Source of the DNA: an uncultured Actinomycetes bacterium
GTDB lineage: Bacteria; Actinomycetota; Acidimicrobiia; Acidimicrobiales; Acidimicrobilacustridaceae
Reading direction: 5' to 3'
DNA: 52,525 bases
Assembly: GCA_937927725.1 (NCBI GenBank)
Contig: CALBSE010000016.1
Coordinates: forward strand, 1-52,525
The notes under the pieces are model-generated. The model saw only the letters and a list, made by a program, of their open reading frames with translations. It did not search any database and was not told the origin of the DNA. A program made the translations under genes and the position numbers. The first letter of the stretch is position 1. Every line of letters begins with the position of its first letter. This document shows positions 43,173-51,842 of the stretch, in pieces.

Positions 43173-44269
43173 GCTGCGACCACCAAGGGAGCGGACGTCG
43201 AGGCAAGTGTGGGTGGATGTGGAGCGAACCACGCCGGAAGCGTTCCAACCAGCAGACCAACCACGGCAATCAACGGAACGGCAGGAACCTCAAGCGGATT
43301 CGTCGAGGGACTGAGTGCGCTTCCCATGCGTCCGACAATCACGAACGACCCAAACGCAACGAGACCAGCCATCGAAACGATCCACTCGGGTGCCGCCCAC
43401 GGATCTGGTCGGTAGCGAGTTCTCGTAGTCGATTTGCCGCCGGCAATGAGCGCACCCAAAAGCGCGGCAGCGCCCAACGCAAGCGCGGGGATACGAAAGA
43501 GAGCCGGGGCACCCGGATCGAGAAGCCCATAGGAACCGACAGCAATTGCAACGAGACCCAGCAGCACGAGTCCGATTGAACGACGTCGGACAGCAGGCGA
43601 ACCTGAGCCACGCCGACCGTACCCACGACTGTCCATCGATGCAGCGAGGGCAACTGCTCGGTCAAGCGCACCTTCAAGAACCGGGAGTGCAGAAGCCGTC
43701 CAGGCTCGGACGCCGCGGTCAGATCGGCCGCGCAGTCGGCGCGCTTCGCGAACTTGTCGAGACGAAACAATCGCTTGAGGTGCGAACGTGAACGCGATCG
43801 TGACGGCAACGCCTGCTTCGTACAGCACTGTCGGAAGAGCCCGAAGCATGCGATAGGGGCTACACAACGATGTTGCCGCACCAAAGCATGCCAACACTGC
43901 AGCGAGTCGAAGCCCCTGATACACAGCAGCCATCAATGACTCGATTGTGACGGGTCCACCAAGACTCACTCCGGCAGCCCATCCGGGAAGCGTTACTTCT
44001 GGGATTGTGAACATCGTGGTTCCCGGGACGCGCACGCCAAAGAGAATCTGAAAGGCGACGCGCATCACGATCACAATCGTTCCGAGGCGCAAGAAACTGG
44101 CGAAGGAACGCGACCACGGAACGTCCGCACGACGGGAAACGACAACCCAACCAGCGACCGAAATGATGAGGCAGAGAAGAACGGGGTTCGTTGTACGCAA
44201 GGCACACGCGGCTAACGCCACTGCCCACAGCCACCACGCGCCCGGATGAAGCAATCGAGGCGCCGTCAT
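43169..44269 (-). CDS. ECF transporter T component (EcfT/CbiQ family)
   Basis: 366 residues from the ATG at 44269. The N-terminal membrane part (HPGAWWLWAVALAACALRT) is CbiQ-like. The cytoplasmic coupling helices contain ARRLRGRSD and ASMDSRGYGRRG, the Arg-Gly signatures that contact the ATPases. Further helices fill the C-terminal third. EcfT transmits ATPase motion to the S subunit. ATGA overlaps at both ends (44266-44269 and 43169-43172) tie it to its neighbours. Confidence 0.9.
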   Translation of the reverse strand: MTAPRLLHPGAWWLWAVALAACALRTTNPVLLCLIISVAGWVVVSRRADVPWSRSFASFLRLGTIVIVMRVAFQILFGVRVPGTTMFTIPEVTLPGWAAGVSLGGPVTIESLMAAVYQGLRLAAVLACFGAATSLCSPYRMLRALPTVLYEAGVAVTIAFTFAPQAIVSSRQVREARRLRGRSDRGVRAWTASALPVLEGALDRAVALAASMDSRGYGRRGSGSPAVRRRSIGLVLLGLVAIAVGSYGLLDPGAPALFRIPALALGAAALLGALIAGGKSTTRTRYRPDPWAAPEWIVSMAGLVAFGSFVIVGRMGSALSPSTNPLEVPAVPLIAVVGLLVGTLPAWFAPHPPTLASTSAPLVVAA

Positions 44270-45105
44270 CGCGACCTTCGCGTCTGGACCCACGCGCCAC
44301 CCGCCATCACCGCGATCAGACCAAACACTGCAGCAATGCCAATCCAGCGACCGGTCGACGAATGCGATGAGGTCGATGACGCGAGAGCGACATCCCCAAC
44401 GACAACTGGATCAACCGCAGATGTCGTAGACACTGAGCCACCCGACGTTGCGCCCAGGATTGGATCGATCGCTACGTCGGCACCAGCAGGAGCCGTCGAA
44501 GCAGTTATTCCTGCAGCACTTGCGCCCGAGGGCGCTGCGGTGACCGAACTCGATGCAGACACTGGGGGAAGTTCAGGAAGGACGGGTGCTAGCGCAGGAA
44601 ACAACGATCGTGACGGGCCGATTCGCGGTGGCGGGTCTTGGCCGTTTCCTGCACCCTGCACATATCGCCAACCTTCGATGTCTCCATCGGAAAGTCGACG
44701 AGTAAACGGATTGATGTTGCCGTACACCCAACTTCCTGAGGATCCGTTGAAGTACGCCCAATACTCAAAGCCACCAGAACTGCGATCGCCGCAGCCCGTT
44801 GCCGGCAGTCCATCAATCGCGCATAACAAACCACTTGATCCGTAGCGGGGAGAACCGGTTCCGAGTTCACTCCCCCGACGGGCCAACAGTTGAGAACCCG
44901 TCGTCCCTGCCGGCACGACCAAACAGGTTGCGGATGCGCCACCACCGAGATCCGAAGAATCAACGACAAGAACGACGCGAATCTCACCGTCGGCCAATGA
45001 GCCCGAACACGACGACGCGCTTGCAGTGGCGGCAGAACCCACAAGCAGGCTCACCAGAGCGACGACACCAACAAGTAGCGCCGCCATCGCCCGAAGCGCG
45101 CGCAT
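44266..45105 (-). CDS. Transcobalamin-like (SCO2322/DUF4430-type) exported, membrane-anchored protein
   Basis: 279 residues from the ATG at 45105. It has a signal peptide (1-31), a small extracellular domain whose FEYWAYFNGSSGSWVYGN ... LSDGDIEGWRYVQG pattern (113-150) resembles the transcobalamin-like C-terminal domain (DUF4430), a Pro/Ala/Ser-rich stalk, and one C-terminal helix ending in RRSR. Such proteins sit in actinobacterial ECF operons and are thought to capture corrinoids. The frame stays open to an ATG at 45279 just past the riboswitch, but that would put 58 non-hydrophobic residues before the signal peptide. The stop overlaps ecfT by ATGA. Confidence 0.8.
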   Translation of the reverse strand: MRALRAMAALLVGVVALVSLLVGSAATASASSCSGSLADGEIRVVLVVDSSDLGGGASATCLVVPAGTTGSQLLARRGSELGTGSPRYGSSGLLCAIDGLPATGCGDRSSGGFEYWAYFNGSSGSWVYGNINPFTRRLSDGDIEGWRYVQGAGNGQDPPPRIGPSRSLFPALAPVLPELPPVSASSSVTAAPSGASAAGITASTAPAGADVAIDPILGATSGGSVSTTSAVDPVVVGDVALASSTSSHSSTGRWIGIAAVFGLIAVMAGGAWVQTRRSR

Positions 45106-45287
45106 CTGTTGCAAGCGCTCAGTGGCAATCGATGGAGGCTGATGAGTCACGGTGCGGGGCCACTCGGGGTGTGTTGGTACCGGAAGAGGGTGCGAGACCC
45201 GACCGGACCACGGACCAAGGCCGCCGACCGAACCGAGCCCCACCTCCCGTAATCCGACGACGGTCTTGTGATGGAGCATTTCCCCCC

Positions 45288-45395
45288 GAGCAGGCAGTCC
45301 GGCTCGTGGCCGCCCGAAGAATCTCTCCGGAGGCCACCTACGGTTGCGGGTCAGCGCCGGAATCGGACCGGCTTCCCCTACTGCGGTGGGTCAAG
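45288..45395 (-). promoter_or_regulatory. Cobalamin riboswitch
   Basis: Minus-strand sequence carries the conserved elements in order: GGGGAAGCCGGT (from 45378), CCGGCGCTGACCCGCAAC with the GACCCGCAAC core at 45343-45352, a GTGGCC/GGCCAC stem (45332-45337 with 45306-45311) and the B12 box GAGCCGGACTGCCTGC (45290-45305). It lies about 180 nt upstream of the transcobalamin-like gene and should repress the ECF operon when cobalamin is plentiful. The 3' leader 45106-45287 holds the expression platform; I could not assign a clear terminator or anti-SD hairpin. The 5' limit is approximate. Confidence 0.9.
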
Positions 45396-45483
45396 TTGTG
45401 CCCCCACCCCACCACACAGGTGGCCCCCCGTCAATCACCCTGCAGACCACTCCCCCAACCGGCGGTTTCGCGGCGTGCCCCCG

Positions 45484-45489
45484 TATCCT
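45484..45489 (+). promoter_or_regulatory. -10 box TATCCT of a leaderless promoter
   Basis: TATCCT ends 6 nt before the ATG at 45496; no Shine-Dalgarno box. The upstream strand shares this gap with the riboswitch region. Confidence 0.55.
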
Positions 45490-45495
45490 CACGCC

Positions 45496-46413
45496 ATGAC
45501 TTCTGAGCCGACTCTGCCCCCCGGACTGACTGCCGTCGCCGAAGCACTCGGTTCCGCATTGGGCGACTTCCGCGTTCGAGTCGGCCGAGAACTCCGCACG
45601 TTGATCGCTGGCGATAACCCTCCGGTCCGCGATCTCACGAAGCCCATCGAGGGCGATCTGGGCCTGTTCGGTCCCGACAGCGTCACCTGGCGAGTCCATT
45701 CCGATGGGTCAATGCTCATCGCTGGCGTTCGCGCGATTCTCGTGCAGACGATGCACCCACTCGCGATGGCAGGCGTCGCCGACCATTCTGATTACCGTCG
45801 CCACCCACTCGACCGACTCGCAAATACCAGCCAGTTTGTTGCCGCCACCACATTCGGCACGACCGAACAGGCAGATGCCGCATTCGCTTTGGTGAGGCGC
45901 GTTCACGAGCGTGTAGTCGGCACGGCCCCTGACGGCCGCGAGTACTCCGCAAACGATCCTCATCTTCTTTCGTGGGTCCACCATGCCGAAGTCGATTCCT
46001 TCCTTCGCACCTATCAGCGATATGGCGCAAAGAAGTTGAGTTCGTTTGAAGCCGACCGCTATGTCCACGAAATGGCTGTCATCAACGACCGCCTCGGCGG
46101 CGAGTACGCGGCCCGCTCGGTTGCCGAGCTCGACGAATGGATGGCAGCAATTCGTCCGGAGCTCGAAGCCGGTCAACAAGCGCGTGATGCAGCCCGCTGG
46201 CTGATGCTTGCTCCGCTTCCGCTTTCCGCTCGCCCGGCATATGGCGTCATTGCACCCGCCGCGGTCGGTTTGCTTCCGACCTGGATGCGAGAAGAACTCA
46301 AGCTGCCGCTCGTTCCAGCGCTTGACCCTCTTGTGGTTCAACCTGCGGCTCGTGCACTTATTCGCACCCTGACGTGGGCTATCGAAGGTTCATTCGAGGC
46401 TGACGCCGCGTAA
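45496..46413 (+). CDS. DUF2236/MpaB-type oxygenase family protein
   Basis: 305 residues from the ATG at 45496. This family (latex-clearing protein and fungal MpaB relatives) is a b-type haem-linked oxygenase group. RAILVQTMHPLAMAGVADHSDYRRHP (79-104) and LSWVHHAEVDSFLRTYQRYG (158-177) are the family-typical histidine-bearing segments; a histidine of the VHH pair is the likely haem ligand. No signal peptide. The frame is open upstream through the riboswitch, but the leaderless promoter fixes this start. The substrate is unknown; neighbours give no hint. Confidence 0.85.
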   Translation: MTSEPTLPPGLTAVAEALGSALGDFRVRVGRELRTLIAGDNPPVRDLTKPIEGDLGLFGPDSVTWRVHSDGSMLIAGVRAILVQTMHPLAMAGVADHSDYRRHPLDRLANTSQFVAATTFGTTEQADAAFALVRRVHERVVGTAPDGREYSANDPHLLSWVHHAEVDSFLRTYQRYGAKKLSSFEADRYVHEMAVINDRLGGEYAARSVAELDEWMAAIRPELEAGQQARDAARWLMLAPLPLSARPAYGVIAPAAVGLLPTWMREELKLPLVPALDPLVVQPAARALIRTLTWAIEGSFEADAA

Positions 46414-46427
46414 CGACGAAAAGCACC

Positions 46428-46444
46428 GAATCGACACCCGATTC
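46428..46444. terminator. Hairpin between convergent genes
   Basis: GAATCG (46428-46433) pairs with CGATTC (46439-46444) around ACACC. On the minus strand it is followed by GGTGCTTTTCG, so it may end the SDR transcript; it lies between two convergent stops. Confidence 0.4.
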
Positions 46445-47213
46445 AGACGCCGTATCCGCCGTCGATATCGAGCATCTGACCTGTAATGAAGTCAGCTCGA
46501 TCCGAGGCGAGGAAACACACTGCTTCGGCAATGTCGACCGCATCGCCAAACTTTCGAAGCGGAATATTGCGCATGGTGACTTCGAGCGCCGCGTCATCAA
46601 GATCACCAGAGGCCATGAGTCGCGCCGCCATTCCATCGGTGAGCATTCCTGGGCCCACGCAATTTGCGCGAACTCCGAAACGACCTTCTTCTGCAGCAAG
46701 AGCGCGCACGACAGCTTCAACCGCGCCCTTCGTTCCTGAGGAAAGCCCGTCGCGAACTGGATAACGCCGCGTTGCCGCTGTTGTGACGGCAACGATGCTG
46801 CCGCCAACCTTGCGAAGTTCTTCGAGTGCTGGCTGCACGATATTGAAGAACGCAACTGCTTCGCCCTCAATCTGTGCTCGATACGCCGAAGGTTCGACTC
46901 GGCTCAGATGCATTTGCGTAACGTGCGGCCCGGCAGCGTGGACGAGTGTGTGAACTCCACCGAAGTCCGCAACTGCCGCGGCAACAACAGACGCGGCAAT
47001 GGACTCGTCGACGAGATCGGCCGGCATCGCCATGACGCGAACGTCGAGCGAGGCGAGGTCAGCGATGATCGCATCGGCGGCGTCGCGGTTTGACCGATAG
47101 GTGAAGAGGACATCGCTGCCACGCTCGGCCAACATCCGCACGATCGCTGCACCAATACCACCACTTCCACCTGTCACTACCGCCGCGCCAGTGCGGCCTG
47201 CGAAATCGTTCAC
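46443..47213 (-). CDS. SDR family protein lacking the catalytic tyrosine
   Basis: 256 residues from the GTG at 47213 (GGGGAG 5 nt upstream). The Rossmann motif TGGSGGIG and a FabG-like C-terminus LDIDGGYGV are clear. The active site is degenerate: the YxxxK position reads SSGTK, so Tyr is Ser, while the Lys is kept. It is probably a modified or regulatory SDR, or one with altered chemistry. The frame runs further to 47267, but a TTGAGT/TACGGT promoter lies inside that extension. It is divergent from the phosphatase gene. Confidence 0.85.
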   Translation of the reverse strand: MNDFAGRTGAAVVTGGSGGIGAAIVRMLAERGSDVLFTYRSNRDAADAIIADLASLDVRVMAMPADLVDESIAASVVAAAVADFGGVHTLVHAAGPHVTQMHLSRVEPSAYRAQIEGEAVAFFNIVQPALEELRKVGGSIVAVTTAATRRYPVRDGLSSGTKGAVEAVVRALAAEEGRFGVRANCVGPGMLTDGMAARLMASGDLDDAALEVTMRNIPLRKFGDAVDIAEAVCFLASDRADFITGQMLDIDGGYGV

Positions 47214-47243
47214 GAGTGCTCCCCAATTGAGACGTGCGAGAAC

Positions 47244-47271
47244 ACCGTACTTGTCGACGAAGCTCACTCAA
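47244..47271 (-). promoter_or_regulatory. Promoter of the SDR at 46443-47213
   Basis: On the minus strand TTGAGT (47266-47271) and TACGGT (47244-47249) are 16 nt apart, giving a leader of about 24 nt that contains GGGGAG. This decides the GTG at 47213 as start. Confidence 0.55.
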
Positions 47272-47305
47272 CGCGTCACCCTTCCGATTGCGACAAACTC
47301 ACGCC

Positions 47306-47815
47306 ATGAACCAACTCGAGAACGAGCCTCTGCGACTTTGTTTTGTCTGCCTCGGAAACATCTGCCGTTCTCCTACCGCTGAAGGCATCATGCGTGCTCT
47401 TGTCGACGATGCGGGGCTCTCAGGTTTCATCGAAGTTCACAGCGCTGGCACCGCCGGATGGCATCGCGGCGAACTCCCCGATGTGCGAGCTCGTACTGAA
47501 GCTCAACGACGCGGAATCGAACTCACCTCTAGAGCAAGCGCATTTATGCCTGGCGATACGTCGTTCTATGACCTTGTTCTGGCGATGGATCGCACGAATG
47601 AACGCGATCTACGCGATCGAACTGAACCATCACTTCATGATCGGATCATTCGTCTGCGCAGCTTTGATCCCGCTCTCACATCTACAGATCCTTGGGATGG
47701 AGACGTTCCCGATCCATGGGCGGGCGGAGATGACGGCTTCATCGAGGTCTACGACCTCATCGACGCAGCCTGTCGTGGACTACTGATTCACGTACAAAAG
47801 AATCAACTCATCTGA
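47306..47815 (+). CDS. Low-molecular-weight protein-tyrosine phosphatase
   Basis: 169 residues from the ATG at 47306. The P-loop CLGNICRS carries nucleophile Cys15 and Arg21 (C-x5-R), HSAGTAGWHRGELPD follows, and the general acid is the Asp in VPDPW. This is the PtpA/Wzb type, acting on phosphotyrosine proteins such as those of polysaccharide export. The frame is open further upstream without coding sense. No polysaccharide kinase is nearby, but a large membrane glycosyltransferase-like gene follows. Confidence 0.93.
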   Translation: MNQLENEPLRLCFVCLGNICRSPTAEGIMRALVDDAGLSGFIEVHSAGTAGWHRGELPDVRARTEAQRRGIELTSRASAFMPGDTSFYDLVLAMDRTNERDLRDRTEPSLHDRIIRLRSFDPALTSTDPWDGDVPDPWAGGDDGFIEVYDLIDAACRGLLIHVQKNQLI

Positions 47816-47847
47816 CGCCTCGCACTCCGTTGCGAGAACCTCGGCCG

Positions 47848-47853
47848 TAGTAT
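47848..47853 (+). promoter_or_regulatory. -10 box TAGTAT of a leaderless promoter
   Basis: TAGTAT ends 7 nt before the GTG at 47861, with no Shine-Dalgarno box. Confidence 0.55.
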
Positions 47854-47860
47854 CGGACGC

Positions 47861-49687
47861 GTGACGGCTTCAGCCACAGAGAACGCCAGTACCTCGCCGG
47901 CAGAGGATCCCGAGGCAGATCCGCAGCCGCCGGTTGATCGCCGTCTGGTCGCCGTCGTTGTTGCACTTCTCGTCATCATTCTTGGCTGGCTGCTGTACCG
48001 GCTCTTGACATCCGACTGGTTGCCCATCGGCGATTATCGAACGCTCCAACTTCGAGTGGCCGACGTGGGCGGTCCCGAGACACCAATCGTTGGCGTCTAC
48101 TCGCGGTACCAGTGGAATCACCCCGGACCAATGCTGTTCTACGCGCTCGCGCTCCCGTACCGATTGAGCGGGTCCTCGCCAATCGGATTGCTCATCGGCG
48201 CGCTGTTCATCAATCTTGGAGTCATTGCTTCAACGCTTTGGATAGCGGCGCGCGCGGGCAGACGAACTTTCGTGTTGGTGGGTTTCTTCATTGCTTTGCT
48301 TTGCATGGGAATGAATCCCGCCGGCCTTGCCGATCCCTGGAATCCAGAATTCGTCATCCTTGCGGTTTTTGCAACAGCAATCGCAAGTTGGAGAACCGTG
48401 TTCGGCGATCGGGTCGCAGCTGTCGCGCTCGTTTTGTTCGGATCGTTCGCTATTCAATGCCATATCGGTAGTGCGCTGCCCGTCACGATCCTCGTGGGGA
48501 TTGGCGCAGTTGCACTTCTCGCACGGTCAGTCCGGGCAACCAACCGCTCTCATGATCGCCGCACTTCACTCATCGCCCTCGCTGTCGCCGTCGTTTGCTG
48601 GATCCCACCGATCATTGAGCAACTCACACACTCCCCCGGGAATCTCCGACTCATTTATGGCTTCCTACGCAACCCGCCCCTGGCAACAACAGGGTTTGCG
48701 ACGGGTATCCGAATCATGTTTCGTTTCCTTTCCATCCCTGGCAACTGGGTTCGAGGAACCGAACCCACGCTTATCAATTCGGCAATCAACACGTCGGGCT
48801 GGGCAATTCCGTGGGCGCTTCTCGCACTGTGCGTTTCCGCGTGGTGGGCATGGCGAAAGAACTGGCGCAATGAACTTTCACTTTGCGGCATTGCTGCGGC
48901 GCTCATTGTCGTCGGAGCAGTCGCAGCGTCTCGAATCGTTGGTGCACCTTCGCCGTATTTACTCCGATGGATGTGGGCGATCGCCGCGTTCACATGGCTC
49001 GCAGTTGCCGCTGTCGCCTTGCGACAACTTGCACTCACAAAATTCGGACGCCGGCATGCGAGCAACCTCGTTGTGGCCGCGACGATTTTCGTACTGATTC
49101 TCACCCTTGTTCGTGGCGTCAACCTCACACCCCTTCGACTTTCGAACAGCTGGACCCGCGCGATCGCCGCATTAACCCCACCTGCACTTGCTGCGATCAA
49201 AGAACTCCCTGGTCCGATCTATTTGGGCGACGGCTACGGCCTTGACGGATCTGCAGGCCTCGACCTCCTCGCTCGCGCTGAAGAGGCTGGTCTTGACGTT
49301 CGCCGCAGCCCGAGTTGGGCCTACATCTACGGCAACAAGCGAACAATCGAACGTTCGCAAGCGGCTTCCGAAGTGTTGTTCCTCACCGAATCAGCACGCC
49401 TTGAAACCGAAGCTGATCCTTACTACCGAGAGGTCTTCACCTACGACCCACTCTCGCCTGATCAGCGCGCTGAGTTCGATGCACTCGTTGCAAAGCACGC
49501 AAGCTTCGATCACCCCGAGGGGATGTCACCAGCAGCTATCGCCCGCGCTCAAGAACAACTCCTTGAACAATGGGTACAAACTGAACTCGCAGCGAAATCT
49601 CCGAGCGCAGATTTCACGAGGTACATGAAACTCCTGCTTGACGGCCCAATCGTTTCCGTCTTTGTCTCAAACGGTCCACCTCGCTGA
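47861..49687 (+). CDS. Large GT-C-like polytopic membrane protein
   Basis: 608 residues: a Pro/Asp-rich cytoplasmic tail, about eleven helices (to about residue 435), and a 175-residue C-terminal soluble domain that appears extracytoplasmic. The first external loop GDYRTLQLRVADVGGPETPIVGVYSRYQWNHPGPMLFY has an acidic residue and HPGP typical of GT-C-fold membrane glycosyltransferases in actinobacteria. I do not recognise a characterised member. GTG start under a leaderless promoter. A role in cell-envelope glycan synthesis is inference. Confidence 0.68.
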   Translation: MTASATENASTSPAEDPEADPQPPVDRRLVAVVVALLVIILGWLLYRLLTSDWLPIGDYRTLQLRVADVGGPETPIVGVYSRYQWNHPGPMLFYALALPYRLSGSSPIGLLIGALFINLGVIASTLWIAARAGRRTFVLVGFFIALLCMGMNPAGLADPWNPEFVILAVFATAIASWRTVFGDRVAAVALVLFGSFAIQCHIGSALPVTILVGIGAVALLARSVRATNRSHDRRTSLIALAVAVVCWIPPIIEQLTHSPGNLRLIYGFLRNPPLATTGFATGIRIMFRFLSIPGNWVRGTEPTLINSAINTSGWAIPWALLALCVSAWWAWRKNWRNELSLCGIAAALIVVGAVAASRIVGAPSPYLLRWMWAIAAFTWLAVAAVALRQLALTKFGRRHASNLVVAATIFVLILTLVRGVNLTPLRLSNSWTRAIAALTPPALAAIKELPGPIYLGDGYGLDGSAGLDLLARAEEAGLDVRRSPSWAYIYGNKRTIERSQAASEVLFLTESARLETEADPYYREVFTYDPLSPDQRAEFDALVAKHASFDHPEGMSPAAIARAQEQLLEQWVQTELAAKSPSADFTRYMKLLLDGPIVSVFVSNGPPR

Positions 49688-49731
49688 CTCAGCGTCCCGT
49701 CCGACGCCAAGGCCCCGATCCCATGCGGAAC

Positions 49732-49737
49732 TAGCAT
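49732..49737 (+). promoter_or_regulatory. -10 box TAGCAT of murT (leaderless)
   Basis: TAGCAT ends 9 nt before the GTG at 49747; the spacing is slightly long, but no Shine-Dalgarno box exists. Confidence 0.45.
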
Positions 49738-49746
49738 CACATCGTC

Positions 49747-51039
49747 GTGACCGCCGCTTCCGCCCCCATTCCTGCTTCAGGCCGAGCCACGAGGCTCCGA
49801 CCCCGAGCACGCCTCGCGGTGGCCGCCGGACGGATCGTCGCTTGGGCCTCACGAGTAGTGCATTTCGGAACCGGCTCAGTCATTGGTGGTCGTGTCTCAC
49901 TCCTCTTTGACCGGAATCTGCTAGCGGAACTCACCGCATCACGCGAGGTCGCCATCGTGAGTGCAACGAATGGCAAAACGACGACGACAAAACTTCTGTC
50001 GACTGCCCTCGGTTCCCATCAACCCATCGTTTCGAATTGGCTCGGCGCCAATATGACCCCTGGAATCGTTGCGGCCCTTGCGGCGTCGAATGCGACAGAC
50101 ACCGCAGTTCTCGAAGTCGATGAACGTTGGGTCGATTCCGTACTGCGGGCCACAAATGCCAACACCGTCCTTCTCTTAAATTTGAGCCGCGACCAACTTG
50201 ACCGAACCCAGGAAGTGCGCAAACTCGCCGAACAGTGGCGAGATGCGCTTCGTGCCACGCCACCACGAACGGTCATCGCGAACGCCGACGATCCCCTTGT
50301 GACCTGGGCGGCGCTTGCAGCGCCAAGCATCGTCTGGATTGCGACTGGTCAGGAATGGACGGCAGATGCCTCCGGCTGTCCTGCGTGTTCAGGTCGGATC
50401 GAGTTTTCGGATGGCAAGTGGTCGTGCACCTCGTGCGATCTCAAACGTCCGTCCATCGACGTCACTGTGGACGACGACGCGATCTCCATCGCCGACCAAC
50501 GCTTTCGTTCACCGTTAGCGCTTCCCGGCCGCGTTAACCGCGTGAACGCGGCATTTGCTCTCGCAGCGTCCTCGGCCATGGGCACCGACCTCGAAGCGGC
50601 GTTCGATGCGCTCGACGATGTCACCGAAGTCGCTGGCCGCTACCGGGTTGCTGATTTCAATGGAACAACGATTCGCCTGCTACTGGCCAAAAATCCGGCG
50701 GGATGGCACGAAGCACTCGAACTTCTCGAGGGTCCATCCACTCCTCTCATCGTTGCGATCAACGCCCGCATCGCCGACGGTCATGATCCGTCGTGGCTTT
50801 GGGACGTTGCCTACGAACGCGTCGGTGATCGGTTTGTGATCGCAATCGGAGAACGACGACACGACCTCGCTGTTCGTTTGCGGTACGGAAACATCACTCA
50901 CGTTGTCGCCGACAACCTTGAAGACGCGATGAATCTCGTGCGTCAATCACCGAACTTCGATCCAAAGGTTCCGGTCGACGTCGCGTCCAATTACACGGCG
51001 TTTCAAGATCACCTTGAAAAAGTGGGTGGCGTACTGTGA
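49747..51039 (+). CDS. murT: Lipid II isoglutaminyl synthase, MurT subunit
   Basis: 430 residues. MurT with GatD amidates the D-Glu of lipid II to D-isoglutamine. The Mur-ligase P-loop SATNGKTTTTK is at 72-82. The MurT-specific Cys4 zinc ribbon is CPAC ... CTSC (C211, C214, C227, C230). The C-terminal DUF1727 domain follows (KNPAGWHEALELL). The start is the GTG at 49747. Its stop overlaps gatD by GTGA (51036-51039). Confidence 0.95.
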   Translation: MTAASAPIPASGRATRLRPRARLAVAAGRIVAWASRVVHFGTGSVIGGRVSLLFDRNLLAELTASREVAIVSATNGKTTTTKLLSTALGSHQPIVSNWLGANMTPGIVAALAASNATDTAVLEVDERWVDSVLRATNANTVLLLNLSRDQLDRTQEVRKLAEQWRDALRATPPRTVIANADDPLVTWAALAAPSIVWIATGQEWTADASGCPACSGRIEFSDGKWSCTSCDLKRPSIDVTVDDDAISIADQRFRSPLALPGRVNRVNAAFALAASSAMGTDLEAAFDALDDVTEVAGRYRVADFNGTTIRLLLAKNPAGWHEALELLEGPSTPLIVAINARIADGHDPSWLWDVAYERVGDRFVIAIGERRHDLAVRLRYGNITHVVADNLEDAMNLVRQSPNFDPKVPVDVASNYTAFQDHLEKVGGVL

Positions 51040-51842
51040 CCACCTCTGCTCGCGTCAGCCCCGCTGATTCCGCAGTTCGAGTCGTTTCGCTCTATCCCGA
51101 CCTTCTGGGCACGTACGGCGATGGTGGAAACGCACTCGTACTTTCACGCCGTCTCGAATGGCGGGGCATTGCCGTCGAACACACAACCGTCGAGGCCGGA
51201 GCGCCGGTTCCCGATTCTGCTGATCTCTACCTCGTCGGCGGCGGAGAAGACGGACCTCAGGTCCAGGCGACCCGTGAACTTGAACGCAGTCAGGGGCTCC
51301 ATCGCGCGGTCGACAAGGGTGCAGTTGTCCTTGCGATTTGTGCAGGCATGCAGATTCTCGGGCATCGGTTTCCCGACGCCACAGGAACGAGCCGCGAGGG
51401 TCTTGGCCTACTCGATTGCGAAACCGTGCGCGTTGATCGCCCGCGAGCCGTCGGTGAACTGCTCACCACGAAGGCCAACCTCGCCACACCCCACGGCCCA
51501 ATCGATCTTGGGCTCCTTACCGGCTTCGAGAACCATGCGGGCCGCACGATTCCCGGACCCAACGCCACAACGCTTGCATCAGTGGAAGTTGGAGAGGGCA
51601 ATGGGGATGGTTCAGAAGGTGTGGTGACTGGCACCATCGTTGGCACCTATCTCCACGGACCAGCACTCGCTCGAAACCCGCGTCTCGCCGATGCACTCCT
51701 TGAATGGATCGTAGGCCCAAGCGCGATGTCACCACTCGATGACTCTGACGTCGATGAACTTCGAACAGAACGCTTTCATGCAGCTCGCGACCACGAACTG
51801 GCTCCGCGGCGTTCGTGGCGCGACGTTCTGAGGCGATCATGA
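51036..51842 (+). CDS. gatD: Lipid II isoglutaminyl synthase, GatD glutamine amidotransferase subunit
   Basis: 268 residues, class I glutaminase. GatD supplies ammonia from glutamine to MurT. The nucleophile is Cys102 in LAICAGMQILG, the loop VGGGEDGPQ is GatD-typical, and the catalytic His lies in GTYLHGPALARNP. It begins at the GTG overlapping the murT stop and ends in an ATGA overlap with the next membrane protein, so the three are one translational unit. Confidence 0.95.
   Translation: MTTSARVSPADSAVRVVSLYPDLLGTYGDGGNALVLSRRLEWRGIAVEHTTVEAGAPVPDSADLYLVGGGEDGPQVQATRELERSQGLHRAVDKGAVVLAICAGMQILGHRFPDATGTSREGLGLLDCETVRVDRPRAVGELLTTKANLATPHGPIDLGLLTGFENHAGRTIPGPNATTLASVEVGEGNGDGSEGVVTGTIVGTYLHGPALARNPRLADALLEWIVGPSAMSPLDDSDVDELRTERFHAARDHELAPRRSWRDVLRRS

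Noticed and set aside
45106..45279. 58-residue N-terminal extension of the transcobalamin-like protein
   Set aside because: It would begin just past the riboswitch B12 box and place hydrophilic sequence before a clear signal peptide.
48327..49097. Frame-shifted open frame inside the GT-C-like gene (256 codons)
   Set aside because: Ser/Arg-rich translation with no domain; overlaps continuous membrane helices of the real gene.
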